Assembly: GCA_937936215.1 (NCBI GenBank)
Contig: CALGWX010000120.1
Location: forward strand, 1-24,195
Direction: 5' to 3'
Source of the DNA: an uncultured Burkholderiaceae bacterium
GTDB lineage: Bacteria > Pseudomonadota > Gammaproteobacteria > Burkholderiales > Burkholderiaceae_F
Length of the DNA: 24,195 nucleotides
Shown: in pieces, positions 1-7,812 of the stretch
How the letters are laid out: each line of letters starts with the position of its first letter
Position numbering within the stretch: position 1 is the first letter of the stretch
Notes under the pieces: model-generated
What the model was told of the DNA's origin: nothing
What the model saw: only the letters and a program-made list of their open reading frames with translations
The model's database searches: none
Position numbers and translations under genes: made by a program

Positions 1-2
1 TG

Positions 3-362
3 ATCGCCAGCACCGGCTCCACCCTCGATGCGCGCGGCATCGCGCTGTACGGCCGGCTGCTGCGCAGCCCGCAGCACGTGACTGGCGCGCTGGCGATGAT
101 GGCCAACTGGGACCTGCGGCCATTGCAGCGCGACCTGCCGCGGCTGCAGGTGCCGCTGCTGCTGGTGGCGGCGAGCAATGACAGGACGTTGCCGCCGCAG
201 CACGCGCAGCGCCTGCGCGCCATCGTGCCGTCGGCGGAACTGATCGAACTGCCAGGGCTGGGCCACCTCGCGCACGAGGAGCGGCCGGACCTCGTCGCCG
301 AAATCGTGTTCGAGCGCAGCCGCACCTGGCTTGCGACGCGCAGTGGCCAGCGCTCCCGCTGA
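3..362 (+). CDS. bchO: BchO-like alpha/beta hydrolase, 3' part only
   Basis: C-terminal 119 residues of an alpha/beta-fold hydrolase that enters the window already open in frame 3; the start and nucleophile elbow lie upstream. The visible part reads STGSTLD, LYGRLL, a MMANWDL stretch and then DLPRLQVPLLL, which I recognise as the BchO pattern. BchO is the putative magnesium-chelatase accessory protein of purple-bacterial photosynthesis clusters. The acid-loop Asp (SNDRTLPP) and the late catalytic-type His (GLGHLAHEE) are present. The stop lies 11 bases before crtI, so the two are probably cotranscribed. BchO's biochemical role is not firmly established. An unrelated alpha/beta hydrolase is the alternative, but both the motif and the position next to crtI favour bchO. 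Confidence 0.8.
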   Translation: MASTGSTLDARGIALYGRLLRSPQHVTGALAMMANWDLRPLQRDLPRLQVPLLLVAASNDRTLPPQHAQRLRAIVPSAELIELPGLGHLAHEERPDLVAEIVFERSRTWLATRSGQRSR

Positions 363-373
363 AGGCGACCGCG

Positions 374-1903
374 ATGTTCGAAGCCCCGCCCCCGCGCAAG
401 AACGCCATCACGGGCGACCGGCGCCCCCACGCGGTGGTGATCGGCAGCGGTTTCGGCGGCCTGGCCGCCGCGGTGCGCCTCGGCGCGCGCGGCTATCGCG
501 TCACGGTGCTGGAGCGCCTGGATGCCCCCGGCGGCCGCGCCTATGTGTTCCGGCAGGATGGCTTCACCTTCGACGCCGGCCCGACCATCGTCACCGCGCC
601 GTTCCTGTTCGAGGAGCTGTGGCAACTGGCCGGCCGGCGGCTGGCCGACGACGTCACGCTGGTGCCGATGGCTCCCTTCTATCGGATCCGCTTCGACGAC
701 GGCACGACCTTCGACACGTCCGGCAGCGCCGAGGCCATGCGGCGCGAGGTGGCGCGGCTCTCGCCCGCCGACGTGGCCGGCTACGAGCGCTTCATGCGCG
801 ACTCGGAGGCGATCTACCGGGTCGGCTTCGAGCAGCTCGGCCACGTTCCTTTTTCGTCATGGACCGACATGGCGAGGATCGTGCCGCAGATGCTGCGGCT
901 GAAGAGCTACCGCAGCCTGGCGAGCCTGGTGGCGAGCCACGTGCGCGACGAGCGGGTGCGCTTCGCGCTCAGCTTCCATCCGCTGTTCGTGGGCGGCAAC
1001 CCCTTCAACGTGACCTCGATCTATGGGCTGATCTCGTTCCTCGAGCGGCGCTGGGGCGTGCATTTCGCGATGGGCGGCACCGGCAGCCTGGTGACGGGGC
1101 TGGCCAGGCTGATCGAAGGGCAGGGCAACCGCATCCGCTACGGCGCCGAGGTGACGCGCATCACGGTGGCCGACGGGCGCGCCACCGGCGTGCGGCTGGC
1201 TAGCGGCGAGACGATCGCCGCCGACGTGGTGGTCTCCAATGCCGATGCGGCGTGGACCTATCGCCATCTGCTGGGCCCCGAGCCGCGGCGGCGCTGGAGC
1301 GACCGCCGGCTCGACCGCGCGCGCTACTCGATGAGCCTGTTCGTCTGGTACTTCGGCACCCGGCGGCGCTACGAGGACGTGCCGCACCACACGATCGTGC
1401 TGGGGCCCCGCTACCGCGAGCTGCTGCACGACATCTTCGAGCGCAAGGTGCTGGCGCCCGACTTCAGCCTGTACCTGCACCGGCCCACCGCCACCGACCC
1501 CTCGCTGGCGCCACCGGGGTGCGACGCGTTCTACGTGCTGTCGCCGGTGCCGCATCTCGATGCGGACGTCGAATGGGCGGCGCAGGCCGAGCCGTATCGG
1601 CGCGCGATCGCGCAGCGGTTGGCCGAGACGCTGCTGCCGGGTCTCGAGGCGAACGTCGTCACCTCGCGCGTGATGACCCCGCTGGACTTCCGCGACCGGC
1701 TGCTGTCGGTCAAGGGCGCGGCCTTCGGGCTCGAGCCGGTGCTGACGCAAAGCGCCTGGTTCCGCCCGCACAACCGCAGCGAGGAGGTCGAGCGGCTGTA
1801 TCTGGTCGGCGCGGGAACGCATCCCGGCGCCGGGCTGCCGGGGGTGCTGTCCTCGGCGCGCGTGCTCGATGCCGTGGTTCCCGATCCCCATGCGCTCGCC
1901 TGA
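374..1903 (+). CDS. crtI: Phytoene desaturase CrtI
   Basis: 509-residue FAD-dependent carotenoid desaturase of the bacterial CrtI family. It introduces double bonds into phytoene to give neurosporene and/or lycopene at the membrane. An N-terminal Rossmann dinucleotide motif GSGFGG sits at residues 24-29, with the acidic end of strand 2 at E47 and APGGRA at 51-56. The C-terminal FAD signature VGAGTHPGAGLPGV is followed by SSARV. Length is normal for the family (about 490-520). ATG 374 is preceded by a weak GA-rich site (gaaggcgacc). The gene is 11 bases downstream of bchO and its end touches the crtB leader, so a bchO-crtI-crtB transcript is likely. It differs from CrtD below by the THPGAGLPGV C-terminus and by its pairing with crtB. 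The number of desaturation steps (three or four) cannot be told from sequence alone. Confidence 0.95.
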   Translation: MFEAPPPRKNAITGDRRPHAVVIGSGFGGLAAAVRLGARGYRVTVLERLDAPGGRAYVFRQDGFTFDAGPTIVTAPFLFEELWQLAGRRLADDVTLVPMAPFYRIRFDDGTTFDTSGSAEAMRREVARLSPADVAGYERFMRDSEAIYRVGFEQLGHVPFSSWTDMARIVPQMLRLKSYRSLASLVASHVRDERVRFALSFHPLFVGGNPFNVTSIYGLISFLERRWGVHFAMGGTGSLVTGLARLIEGQGNRIRYGAEVTRITVADGRATGVRLASGETIAADVVVSNADAAWTYRHLLGPEPRRRWSDRRLDRARYSMSLFVWYFGTRRRYEDVPHHTIVLGPRYRELLHDIFERKVLAPDFSLYLHRPTATDPSLAPPGCDAFYVLSPVPHLDADVEWAAQAEPYRRAIAQRLAETLLPGLEANVVTSRVMTPLDFRDRLLSVKGAAFGLEPVLTQSAWFRPHNRSEEVERLYLVGAGTHPGAGLPGVLSSARVLDAVVPDPHALA

Positions 1904-1952
1904 GTCCCTCGGGCCGTTCCAAGGGCGCGGTCTGCGGGCGAACGGAGAAGAA

Positions 1953-3020
1953 GTGCCCGTGGCTGTGCACGCTTCCAAGGCCGATCTGGCGGCGTGCACC
2001 GCCCTGCTGCAAGGCGGTTCGCGGACGTTTTTCGCGGCCTCGCTCATCCTGCCGCGCCGGTTGCGCCAGGACGCCACCGCGCTGTATGCGTTCTGCCGCC
2101 TCGCTGATGACGCCGTCGATGGCGGCGGCGGCCTGGCGGCACTCGCGGCGCTCGCGCATCGGCTCGACCGCGCCTATGCGGGCCGGCCGCTCGACTTTGC
2201 CGCCGACCGCGCCTTTGCCGACGTCGTCGCGCGCCATGGCATTCCGCGCGCCCTGCCGGCGGCGCTGATCGAAGGCTTTGCCTGGGACGCGCAGTGCCGC
2301 CGCTACGAGCAGCTCGCCGACCTGCGCGCCTACGCCGCGCGCGTGGCTGGCAGTGTGGGCGCGATGATGGCGATGCTGATGGGCGCGCGTGCGCCGCAGG
2401 TGATCGCGCGCGCCTGCGATCTCGGCGTGGCGATGCAACTGACCAACATCGCCCGCGACGTCGGCGAGGACGCCCGCTTCGGCCGCCTGTACCTGCCGCT
2501 CGCCTGGCTGCGCCAGGCGGGCATCGACGGCGATGCCTTCCTCGCCCGGCCCGAGTTCTCCCTTCCACTTGGCGGCGTGGTGCAGCGGTTGCTCGACGAG
2601 GCGGAGCAGCTGTACGCGCGCGCCGCCACCGGCGTGGCGGGGCTGCCCTTGGCGTGCCGGCCGGGCATGCACGCGGCGCGGCTGCTGTACGCCGAGATTG
2701 GCCGCGAGGTGCGGCGGCAGGGGCTGGACTCCGTGAGTCGGCGCGCCGTGGTGCCGGCGGCGCGCAAGGCGCGGCTGCTGGCGCTGGCGCTGTCGGCGAC
2801 TGCCGCCCCGACCGCGGTCGATCCCGCACCGCCGCTGGCGGAGACGCGCTTCCTGGTCGACGCCATCGCCGCCGCGCCGCGGCCTTTGCCTCTGTCCGCG
2901 CTGCCACCGTTGCCGTTGGCCGAGCGCAGCTTCGACGAGCGCGTCGGCTGGTTGGTCGACTTGTTCGCTCGGCTGGAGCGGCGGGAGCGCGAAGGGCGGC
3001 TGGCGGCGGCGCCGCGATAG
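1953..3020 (+). CDS. crtB: Phytoene synthase CrtB
   Basis: Squalene/phytoene synthase family enzyme condensing two GGPP into 15-cis-phytoene, the first committed carotenoid step. From the GTG at 1953 the product is 355 residues, normal for CrtB. Both Mg-diphosphate motifs are visible: first D52-x3-D56 within RLADDAVD, second D169-x3-D173 within NIARDVGEDAR. GGSRTFFAAS near residue 21 and YAFCRLADD are typical. I chose GTG 1953 because ggaga at 1944-1948 is well spaced and family homology begins just after it (DLAACTALLQ). In-frame ATGs at 1869 and 1890 would overlap the 3' end of crtI and add residues with no family resemblance. The C-terminal third is Ala/Pro/Leu rich and poorly conserved, as is common. 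Likely cotranscribed with crtI. Confidence 0.93.
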   Translation: MPVAVHASKADLAACTALLQGGSRTFFAASLILPRRLRQDATALYAFCRLADDAVDGGGGLAALAALAHRLDRAYAGRPLDFAADRAFADVVARHGIPRALPAALIEGFAWDAQCRRYEQLADLRAYAARVAGSVGAMMAMLMGARAPQVIARACDLGVAMQLTNIARDVGEDARFGRLYLPLAWLRQAGIDGDAFLARPEFSLPLGGVVQRLLDEAEQLYARAATGVAGLPLACRPGMHAARLLYAEIGREVRRQGLDSVSRRAVVPAARKARLLALALSATAAPTAVDPAPPLAETRFLVDAIAAAPRPLPLSALPPLPLAERSFDERVGWLVDLFARLERREREGRLAAAPR

Positions 3021-3089
3021 CCGGCCCCGGCGCGGCTCGCACCGCTCGGCGACCGCGACGCCGGCCAGCGCGACGGGGTGGGTGACACG

Positions 3090-3125
3090 CATCGTCGTTC
3101 GCCCGCGCCGTCTCGTGCGACGATG
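3090..3125. repeat. 8-bp perfect inverted repeat before hydrolase start
   Basis: CATCGTCG at 3090-3097 and its exact reverse complement CGACGATG at 3118-3125 are separated by 20 bases and end 5 bases before the GTG start at 3131. It could be an operator or an mRNA hairpin masking the initiation region. The rest of the 110-base gap 3021-3130 shows no convincing promoter. An 8-bp match in such GC-rich DNA can arise by chance. Confidence 0.35.
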
Positions 3126-3130
3126 GCGGC

Positions 3131-3928
3131 GTGAACCCCGGCGACCTCGAAATCGTTTGCCAAGGCGCGGGCGCCGAGGCGATCGTCATGGTCCACGGCT
3201 GGCCCGACACGCATCGGCTGTGGGACCGCCAGGCCGAGGCGCTGCGCGCCGACCATCGCTGCGTGCGCTTCACGCTGCCCGGGTTTGCTTCCGGCCATCC
3301 CAAGCAGGCGTACTCGCTCGACGAACTGGTCGAGACGGTCCGCTTCGTCGCGATGAGCGCCGGCGGCGGCGCGCCGGTGACCCTGCTGCTGCACGACTGG
3401 GGCTGCTTCTTCGGCTACCAGTTCGCGCTGAGATACCCGGGCCTGGTGCGGCGCGTGATCGGGGTGGACATCGGCGATGCCGGCTCGCGCGCGCACCGCC
3501 GCGAGATCGGGCTGAAGGGCATCGCTTCGATCGTCGCGTACCAGTCCTGGCTGGCCACGGCCTGGCACATCGGCGGCGCGCTCGGCGACCGCATGGCGCG
3601 GTGGCTCGCGACGACCTTTCGCGCCCCGTCGGCGGCGAGCGTCAGCGCGCAGATGGGCTACCCCTATGCCGTGCAGTGGACCGGCGCCGCGGGGGGCTTC
3701 GGCCAGGCGAAGACCTTTCGCCCGGCGGCTCCGATGCTGTTCATCTACGGCCGCCGCAAGCCGGTGATGTTCCACTCCAGCGTATGGGCGGACGAGGTGG
3801 CGTCGCGGCCGGGCAGCCGGGTGCTGGCGTTCGACACCGGGCACTGGGTGATGGTCGAGCAGCCGGAGCGGTTCAACCGGGCGGTCATCGATTGGCTGGC
3901 CGCGACAGATGAGCAGGCAATGCCGTGA
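3131..3928 (+). CDS. Alpha/beta hydrolase with Asp nucleophile (epoxide hydrolase/haloalkane dehalogenase type)
   Basis: 265-residue alpha/beta-fold hydrolase. HGWP at residues 22-25 is the oxyanion motif of the epoxide hydrolase/dehalogenase branch. The nucleophile elbow reads LLHDWGCFFG, so the nucleophile is D89 rather than Ser, and the late His is H238 (TGHW). The usual acid-loop Asp is not where expected (YGRRKPVMF at about 206-214), so the acid may sit elsewhere or be missing. GTG 3131 is the only reasonable start in this frame and has a weak ribosome site. The stop overlaps the next gene's GTG. It sits in the carotenoid region between crtB and convergent crtC, a slot occupied by tspO in Rubrivivax as I recall. 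Substrate unknown; action on an oxidised carotenoid, pigment or lipid by-product would only be a guess from context. Confidence 0.85.
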   Translation: MNPGDLEIVCQGAGAEAIVMVHGWPDTHRLWDRQAEALRADHRCVRFTLPGFASGHPKQAYSLDELVETVRFVAMSAGGGAPVTLLLHDWGCFFGYQFALRYPGLVRRVIGVDIGDAGSRAHRREIGLKGIASIVAYQSWLATAWHIGGALGDRMARWLATTFRAPSAASVSAQMGYPYAVQWTGAAGGFGQAKTFRPAAPMLFIYGRRKPVMFHSSVWADEVASRPGSRVLAFDTGHWVMVEQPERFNRAVIDWLAATDEQAMP

Positions 3929-4083
3929 GCGGCAGCGCGCTCGGCCTGATCGAACTGATCCTCGTCTTCGGCCTGCTGCTGGGCTTCGGCGTCTGGCAGC
4001 TTTACGCCGTGCGCCGCGACCAGCGGCGGGCCGACGAGGAAGGGCAGCGCCGCCGCGACGAGGCCGAACCGCCGCCGCATTGA
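3925..4083 (+). CDS. Small single-span membrane protein
   Basis: 52-residue ORF from GTG 3925 whose first four bases (GTGA) overlap the stop of the hydrolase gene, implying translational coupling. Residues about 5-27 form one hydrophobic span rich in Leu, Ile, Phe and Gly (LGLIELILVFGLLLGFGVW). A strongly charged Arg/Asp/Glu tail follows and the protein ends EPPPH. Positive charge just after the span (YAVRRDQRR) predicts an inward-facing C-terminus. Codon use matches neighbouring genes (mostly G or C in third position). I do not recognise a named family. Small proteins of this style are common near membrane enzymes, and coupling suggests it anchors or assists the hydrolase. Confidence 0.7.
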   Translation: MSGSALGLIELILVFGLLLGFGVWQLYAVRRDQRRADEEGQRRRDEAEPPPH

Positions 4084-4166
4084 GCCCGGCCATCGGGCCG
4101 GACGACGTGGGTGCGCGCAAGGTTGGCGGCCCGCCGGTGGCCAAGGCGATGTCCGGCGAGAGCGGG

Positions 4167-4202
4167 CACGCCGCAAGGCGTGAGCGCGCGAGACTCTTTT
4201 TT
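4167..4202 (+). terminator. Possible terminator after the hydrolase/small-protein pair
   Basis: A perfect 6-bp stem CACGCC/GGCGTG with a GCAA tetraloop (4167-4182) is followed by a T6 run at 4197-4202, 84 bases after the stop of the small membrane protein. The 14-base gap between stem and T run is longer than in a standard intrinsic terminator, so confidence is moderate. The region 4084-4338 between convergent transcripts holds no gene I can support and is less GC-rich than its surroundings around 4190-4280. Confidence 0.45.
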
Positions 4203-4266
4203 GCGAATCGACGCCTTTTTCCCGCCAAGTCGTTGTGCCGATTCTCGCCATCGGTTGCCGTCGGCG

Positions 4267-4321
4267 AAAAAACCTCAGCCTCCAGGGGCGAGCCGGCGCG
4301 GCGCGGCCGCCGCGCGGCCGG
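4267..4321 (-). terminator. Possible terminator after crtC
   Basis: Read on the minus strand, an imperfect GC-rich inverted repeat at about 4292-4321 lies shortly after the crtC stop and is followed by a T6 run (A6 at 4267-4272 on the plus strand). The stem has a bulge and the T run is about 20 bases beyond it, so this is only a candidate. Confidence 0.3.
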
Positions 4322-4338
4322 TGCCAGCAGTGCACCCG

Positions 4339-5262
4339 TCAACCCGCCCGCCGCGGCATGCGAAAGGGCAGCAGCAGCTGGACCCAGCGGCGGCGGAAAC
4401 GGTCGAGGTCGAGGCTCTCGTGGATCGCCACCACGCGCTCCCCGAACAGCCGCGTCGTGATCACCGAGCGGGTGTAAAACGGCGCGTCCTGCAGCGTGCG
4501 CTCGATCGCCGCGCCATCGTCGCTGCGGGTGGCGCGCGCGATGCGCCAGCCGCTCGCGGGCAGCGCGACCGTTCGTGGCGGTTCGATCGGCTCGGCCCGG
4601 CCAGTGGCGTCGAAGCGCAGCGCCAGCGAGGTCGCGCCGCCGTCGCGGCGCTCGACGTCGTACAGGACTGTCGTCGCGCCGTCGCGATGGCTCGCCCGCG
4701 ACCAGGTCCAGCGGCGGAAGTCGTCTTCGAGCGGCGCGTCGCCGTCGTTGCTGTCCAGGTAGCCGGTGCCGCTGAAGCGCAACGGCGGATGCGTCAGTCG
4801 CACCTCGACCTGCGCGCGCGGCGCCAGCGGCCGCCAGCGGTGACGGCCGGTGCGGTCGAGGGCATGGACGTGGGGCGTCAGTGCCGAAGGGATCACACGC
4901 ACGTGGCCGCGCAAGCGCGACGGGATCGGCGTCGTCACTTCGTCGAGGGTGAATTGCAGCGCGCCGTCGCGCCAGGCGAGCGCGCTGGGGCCGATCGCCA
5001 GGTGCGTCGCCTCGGCGCGCAGCCGGCTTGCGCCGCGCTCGGTCATCGCCCAGCGTGACGGTGGGCCGTACAGCGCCACGTTGAGTGAAACGTACTGGCG
5101 CGGATCGGCGCTGCCCCGCCGCCGCCCGGCGGCGTAATAGGGCGAGAACACGCTGCCGATGAAGGCGATCAGCGTGATGCCGTGGCGGCCGTCGTCGCTG
5201 AGCGCATCGACGTACCACCAGGCGTAGCCGTTCGGCGGCACGGGGCGGTCGAAGCCGATCAT
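4339..5262 (-). CDS. crtC: Carotenoid 1,2-hydratase (hydroxyneurosporene synthase) CrtC
   Basis: 307-residue CrtC-family protein that hydrates the C-1,2 double bond of acyclic carotenoids, giving 1-hydroxy compounds for CrtD and CrtF. Recognisable features are an N-terminal GFDRPVPPNGYAWWYVDALS, then GSVFSPYYAAGR, the lipocalin-like W/Y-rich beta segments (RFSGTGYLDSNDGDAPLEDD, WTWSRA) and a C-terminal LESLDL-like ending (HESLDLDRFRRRWVQLLL). ATG 5262 is chosen because it overlaps the crtD stop as ATGA (5259-5262), the usual coupling of a crtDC pair, and family homology starts at residue 3. The reading frame stays open for kilobases upstream, but that is a GC effect. It converges with the hydrolase pair. 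Confidence 0.92.
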   Translation of the reverse strand: MIGFDRPVPPNGYAWWYVDALSDDGRHGITLIAFIGSVFSPYYAAGRRRGSADPRQYVSLNVALYGPPSRWAMTERGASRLRAEATHLAIGPSALAWRDGALQFTLDEVTTPIPSRLRGHVRVIPSALTPHVHALDRTGRHRWRPLAPRAQVEVRLTHPPLRFSGTGYLDSNDGDAPLEDDFRRWTWSRASHRDGATTVLYDVERRDGGATSLALRFDATGRAEPIEPPRTVALPASGWRIARATRSDDGAAIERTLQDAPFYTRSVITTRLFGERVVAIHESLDLDRFRRRWVQLLLPFRMPRRAG

Positions 5263-6752
5263 GCGGACAGCTCCGCCAGCACCGCCTCGGCGGCCAGCCG
5301 CCCGGAAAGCGCCGCCATCGGAATGCCGGGTCCCGGATGGGTGCTGCCGCCGGCGAGGAACAGGCCCGGCAGCCGCGTGCGCGTGCCCGGGCGGGCGAAC
5401 GAGGCGCGCCAGCCGTGCGAGGCCGGCCCGTACAGCGCGCCGCCGCTGCCGGGAAACAGCCGCTCGAAGTCGCTCGGCGCGGTGACCACGGTGCGCGCGT
5501 CGTCGAGGGCGAGGCGCAGACCGCAGCGTCGCAGCTGCGCCAGCGCTCGCGCCTGCGCTGCCGCCAGCTCGGCCCGGCCGTAGGCGTGTGCATCGCCGTC
5601 GGCCGGCGCGTTGACGAGCAGCAGCAAGCGCTCCGCCGCTGGCGCGGGCTGGCCGTCGCGATCGTCGCGGTCGTGGGCGCAGACGTAGACGGTCGGCGAC
5701 GCCGGCGGCCGGCGCTGCCGGAAGATGTCGTCGAACTCGGCCGCGTAGTCGCGCGAGAAGAAGACCGTGTGCCGCAGCAGCGGAAAGCCGGCGGTGGCCG
5801 CGACCGCCGACCACGTGATCGCCGACAGCGACCGCGCCGCCCCTTGCACGCCCGGCACGGCGGCCGCGGCATCGGCGCCGAACAGGCCGCGCGCCAAGGC
5901 GGCGGCGTCGGCGTTGGCGATGACGAATTCCGCGGCGAGGCGCTCGCCGTCGGCAACCCGGACGCCGGCGGCGCGGCCGTTGGCCACCTCGATGTCGCAC
6001 ACGTGCGCGCCGAAGCGGAACTCGGCGCCGTTGGCCTCGGCGACGCGCCGCAGCGCCTGCGCCAGCCGATGCATGCCGCCGTCGACCAGCCAAACGCCCT
6101 CCTGCTCCACGTGCGCCACCAGCATCAGCGTCGCTGGCGCCGCGAAGGGCGAGGCGCCGCAGTAGGTGGCGTAACGGCCAAACAGCTGCCGCAGCCGCGG
6201 GTCGCGGAAGTGATCCCCCAGGGCGCGCCACAGCGCCGCAAAGGGGCGGATGCGCCACAGCGCCGGCAGCCGGCGCCAGCCGACGCGGGCTACGAGTGTC
6301 AGCGGGCTCGGCCGCGAGGCGCGGATGAAGCTGTCTTCCAGGGTGCGATAGATGCGGCCCGCCTCGGCGCAGAAGGCGAGATAGCGGCGGCCTTCGTCCG
6401 GGCCGGCAAACGCGCCGATGGCTTCGGCCGAGCGTTCGCGGTCCGCGAAGAGGTCGAGCCGTTCGTCTTCGCTCCAGGCGTGGCGGGCGAGGATCGCCGC
6501 CGGCCGCAGCGCGAGCTCGGCGTCGAGCGAACTGCCGGCGTCGTGGAACAGTTCTTCGAACACCCCGCGCAGCGTGAACACGGTCGGGCCGGCGTCGAGC
6601 CGCGCGGTGCCGATCGTCACCTCGCGCATCTTGCCGCCGGGGGCGTCGGCGCGCTCCAGCACCGTCACCCGCAGGCCCCGGCGCGCCAGCAGCGCGGCCG
6701 CCGCCAGGCCGCCGATGCCGGCGCCGATGACGACCACCCGCGGGTTGGACAT
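5259..6752 (-). CDS. crtD: 1-Hydroxycarotenoid 3,4-desaturase (methoxyneurosporene dehydrogenase) CrtD
   Basis: 497-residue FAD-dependent desaturase of the CrtI/CrtD family that adds the C-3,4 double bond to 1-hydroxy or 1-methoxy acyclic carotenoids. The Rossmann motif GAGIGG is at residues 10-15, followed by ERADAPGGKM and RLDAGPTVFT. The C-terminal signature is LFLAGGSTHPGPGIPMAALSG; the GPGIPM form is typical of CrtD, against GAGLPG in CrtI. I use ATG 6752 because the Rossmann strand begins directly after it and a GGGGGTG stretch lies upstream; an in-frame ATG at 6806 adds 18 residues with no likeness. Its stop overlaps the crtC start. It is divergent from crtE, with which it shares a 163-base control region. 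Confidence 0.92.
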   Translation of the reverse strand: MSNPRVVVIGAGIGGLAAAALLARRGLRVTVLERADAPGGKMREVTIGTARLDAGPTVFTLRGVFEELFHDAGSSLDAELALRPAAILARHAWSEDERLDLFADRERSAEAIGAFAGPDEGRRYLAFCAEAGRIYRTLEDSFIRASRPSPLTLVARVGWRRLPALWRIRPFAALWRALGDHFRDPRLRQLFGRYATYCGASPFAAPATLMLVAHVEQEGVWLVDGGMHRLAQALRRVAEANGAEFRFGAHVCDIEVANGRAAGVRVADGERLAAEFVIANADAAALARGLFGADAAAAVPGVQGAARSLSAITWSAVAATAGFPLLRHTVFFSRDYAAEFDDIFRQRRPPASPTVYVCAHDRDDRDGQPAPAAERLLLLVNAPADGDAHAYGRAELAAAQARALAQLRRCGLRLALDDARTVVTAPSDFERLFPGSGGALYGPASHGWRASFARPGTRTRLPGLFLAGGSTHPGPGIPMAALSGRLAAEAVLAELSA

Positions 6753-6811
6753 CGCACCCCCACGCTGAACGGCCCTGGCGCATCGGCGCGATCCGCCGCC
6801 GATCAACTAAC

Positions 6812-6843
6812 TTGACATTTGCAAGTGACAGGAGAACATTACA
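6812..6843 (+). promoter_or_regulatory. crtE promoter with PpsR/CrtJ-like boxes
   Basis: A sigma70-type promoter is visible: -35 TTGACA at 6812-6817 (perfect), a 17-base spacer and -10 AACATT at 6835-6840. Overlapping it are two TGA-N12-ACA elements, 6813-6830 and 6826-6843, each one base off the PpsR/CrtJ core TGT-N12-ACA. They share the half-site TGACA at 6826-6830. Crt genes in purple bacteria are commonly repressed by PpsR/CrtJ under oxygen. No matching regulator gene is in the window. The promoter for divergent crtD must lie in the same gap, but I could not pick a good one. Confidence 0.55.
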
Positions 6844-6915
6844 CCCGTTGGCCGGCCGCGCGCTGCCCTGCGGGTCGCGGCGCCGGCAGGCCCCCGCCCT
6901 CGGGAGGCGATCGTC

Positions 6916-7785
6916 ATGGACTTGATGCCGCGAATCGAACAGGCACTGCAGGGGGCGGTCGCGCAGGTTGAGGCGGCCGGGGCGCCGCGGCGGCTGGCGG
7001 CAGCGATCCGCTACGCCGTCTTCCCCGGCGGCGCCCGCATCCGGCCGCGGCTGTGCCTCGCGGTGGCCGCGGCCTGCGGCGAGGACGACCCCCGGCCGGC
7101 GGACGGGGCGGCGGCGGCGATCGAGCTGCTGCACTGCGCCTCGCTGGTGCACGATGACCTGCCGTGCTTCGACGATGCGGCGACGCGCCGCGGCAAGCCG
7201 TCGGTGCACAAGGCCTTCGGCGAGCGCATCGCCGTGCTGACGGGCGACGCGCTGATCGTGCTCGCCTTCCAGACGCTGGCGGCGGGGGCCGCGGCGCGGC
7301 CGGATCGGCTGGCGGCGCTGCTCGGCACCGTCGCGCGCTCCGTCGGCGCCCCGCATGGCATCGTCGCCGGGCAGGCGTGGGAGTGCGAGCCGAGGGTGGC
7401 GCTGGCCGACTATCAGCAGGCCAAGACCGGGTCGCTGTTCGTCGCTGCCACCGTGGCCGGGGCGCAGGCCGTCGGGGCGGATCCCGAGCCGTGGCGCCGG
7501 CTCGGCGAGCGGCTCGGCGAGGCCTATCAGGTGGCCGACGACGTGCGCGACGTCGCCGCCGACCCCGCGCTGCTGGGCAAGCCGGTCGGCCGCGATGCCG
7601 CGCTGGGCCGGCCCAGCGCCGCCGAGGAGTTCGGCCGGAGCGGCGCGATCCACCACTTCATGAACCTCGTTGCGCAGGCGATCGAGGCGATCCCGCCGTG
7701 CCGCGGGGCGGCGCACTTCCGCGCCCTGGTGCAGATGGAGGCCGAGCGGCTGCTGCCGGCGGAGATCCTGCGGCTGGCGGCTTAG
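6916..7785 (+). CDS. crtE: Geranylgeranyl diphosphate synthase CrtE
   Basis: 289-residue trans-prenyltransferase making GGPP for carotenoids and the bacteriochlorophyll tail. Both Asp-rich motifs are intact: first DDLPCFDD (D80, D81, D86), second DDVRD (D208, D209, D212). Also present are the substrate-binding FPGGARIRPRL at 36-46, GQAWE at 152-156 and KTGSL at 170-174. ATG 6916 has a good GGGAGG site about 8 bases upstream. It is the first gene of a crtEF run downstream of the divergent promoter. Geranyl/farnesyl synthase is the alternative on family grounds, but the position between crtD and crtF makes CrtE nearly certain. Confidence 0.95.
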   Translation: MDLMPRIEQALQGAVAQVEAAGAPRRLAAAIRYAVFPGGARIRPRLCLAVAAACGEDDPRPADGAAAAIELLHCASLVHDDLPCFDDAATRRGKPSVHKAFGERIAVLTGDALIVLAFQTLAAGAAARPDRLAALLGTVARSVGAPHGIVAGQAWECEPRVALADYQQAKTGSLFVAATVAGAQAVGADPEPWRRLGERLGEAYQVADDVRDVAADPALLGKPVGRDAALGRPSAAEEFGRSGAIHHFMNLVAQAIEAIPPCRGAAHFRALVQMEAERLLPAEILRLAA

Positions 7786-7812
7786 GCGCGCCGGTTCCCC
7801 GGGACGGCGTCG

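Noticed and set aside
331..1203. 290-codon plus-strand ORF within crtI
   Set aside because: Out-of-frame shadow of crtI, composed mainly of Arg, Ala, Gly and Pro.
4205..4244. GAATCG/CGATTC inverted repeat between the convergent transcripts
   Set aside because: Only 6 bp with a 28-base loop; compatible with chance.
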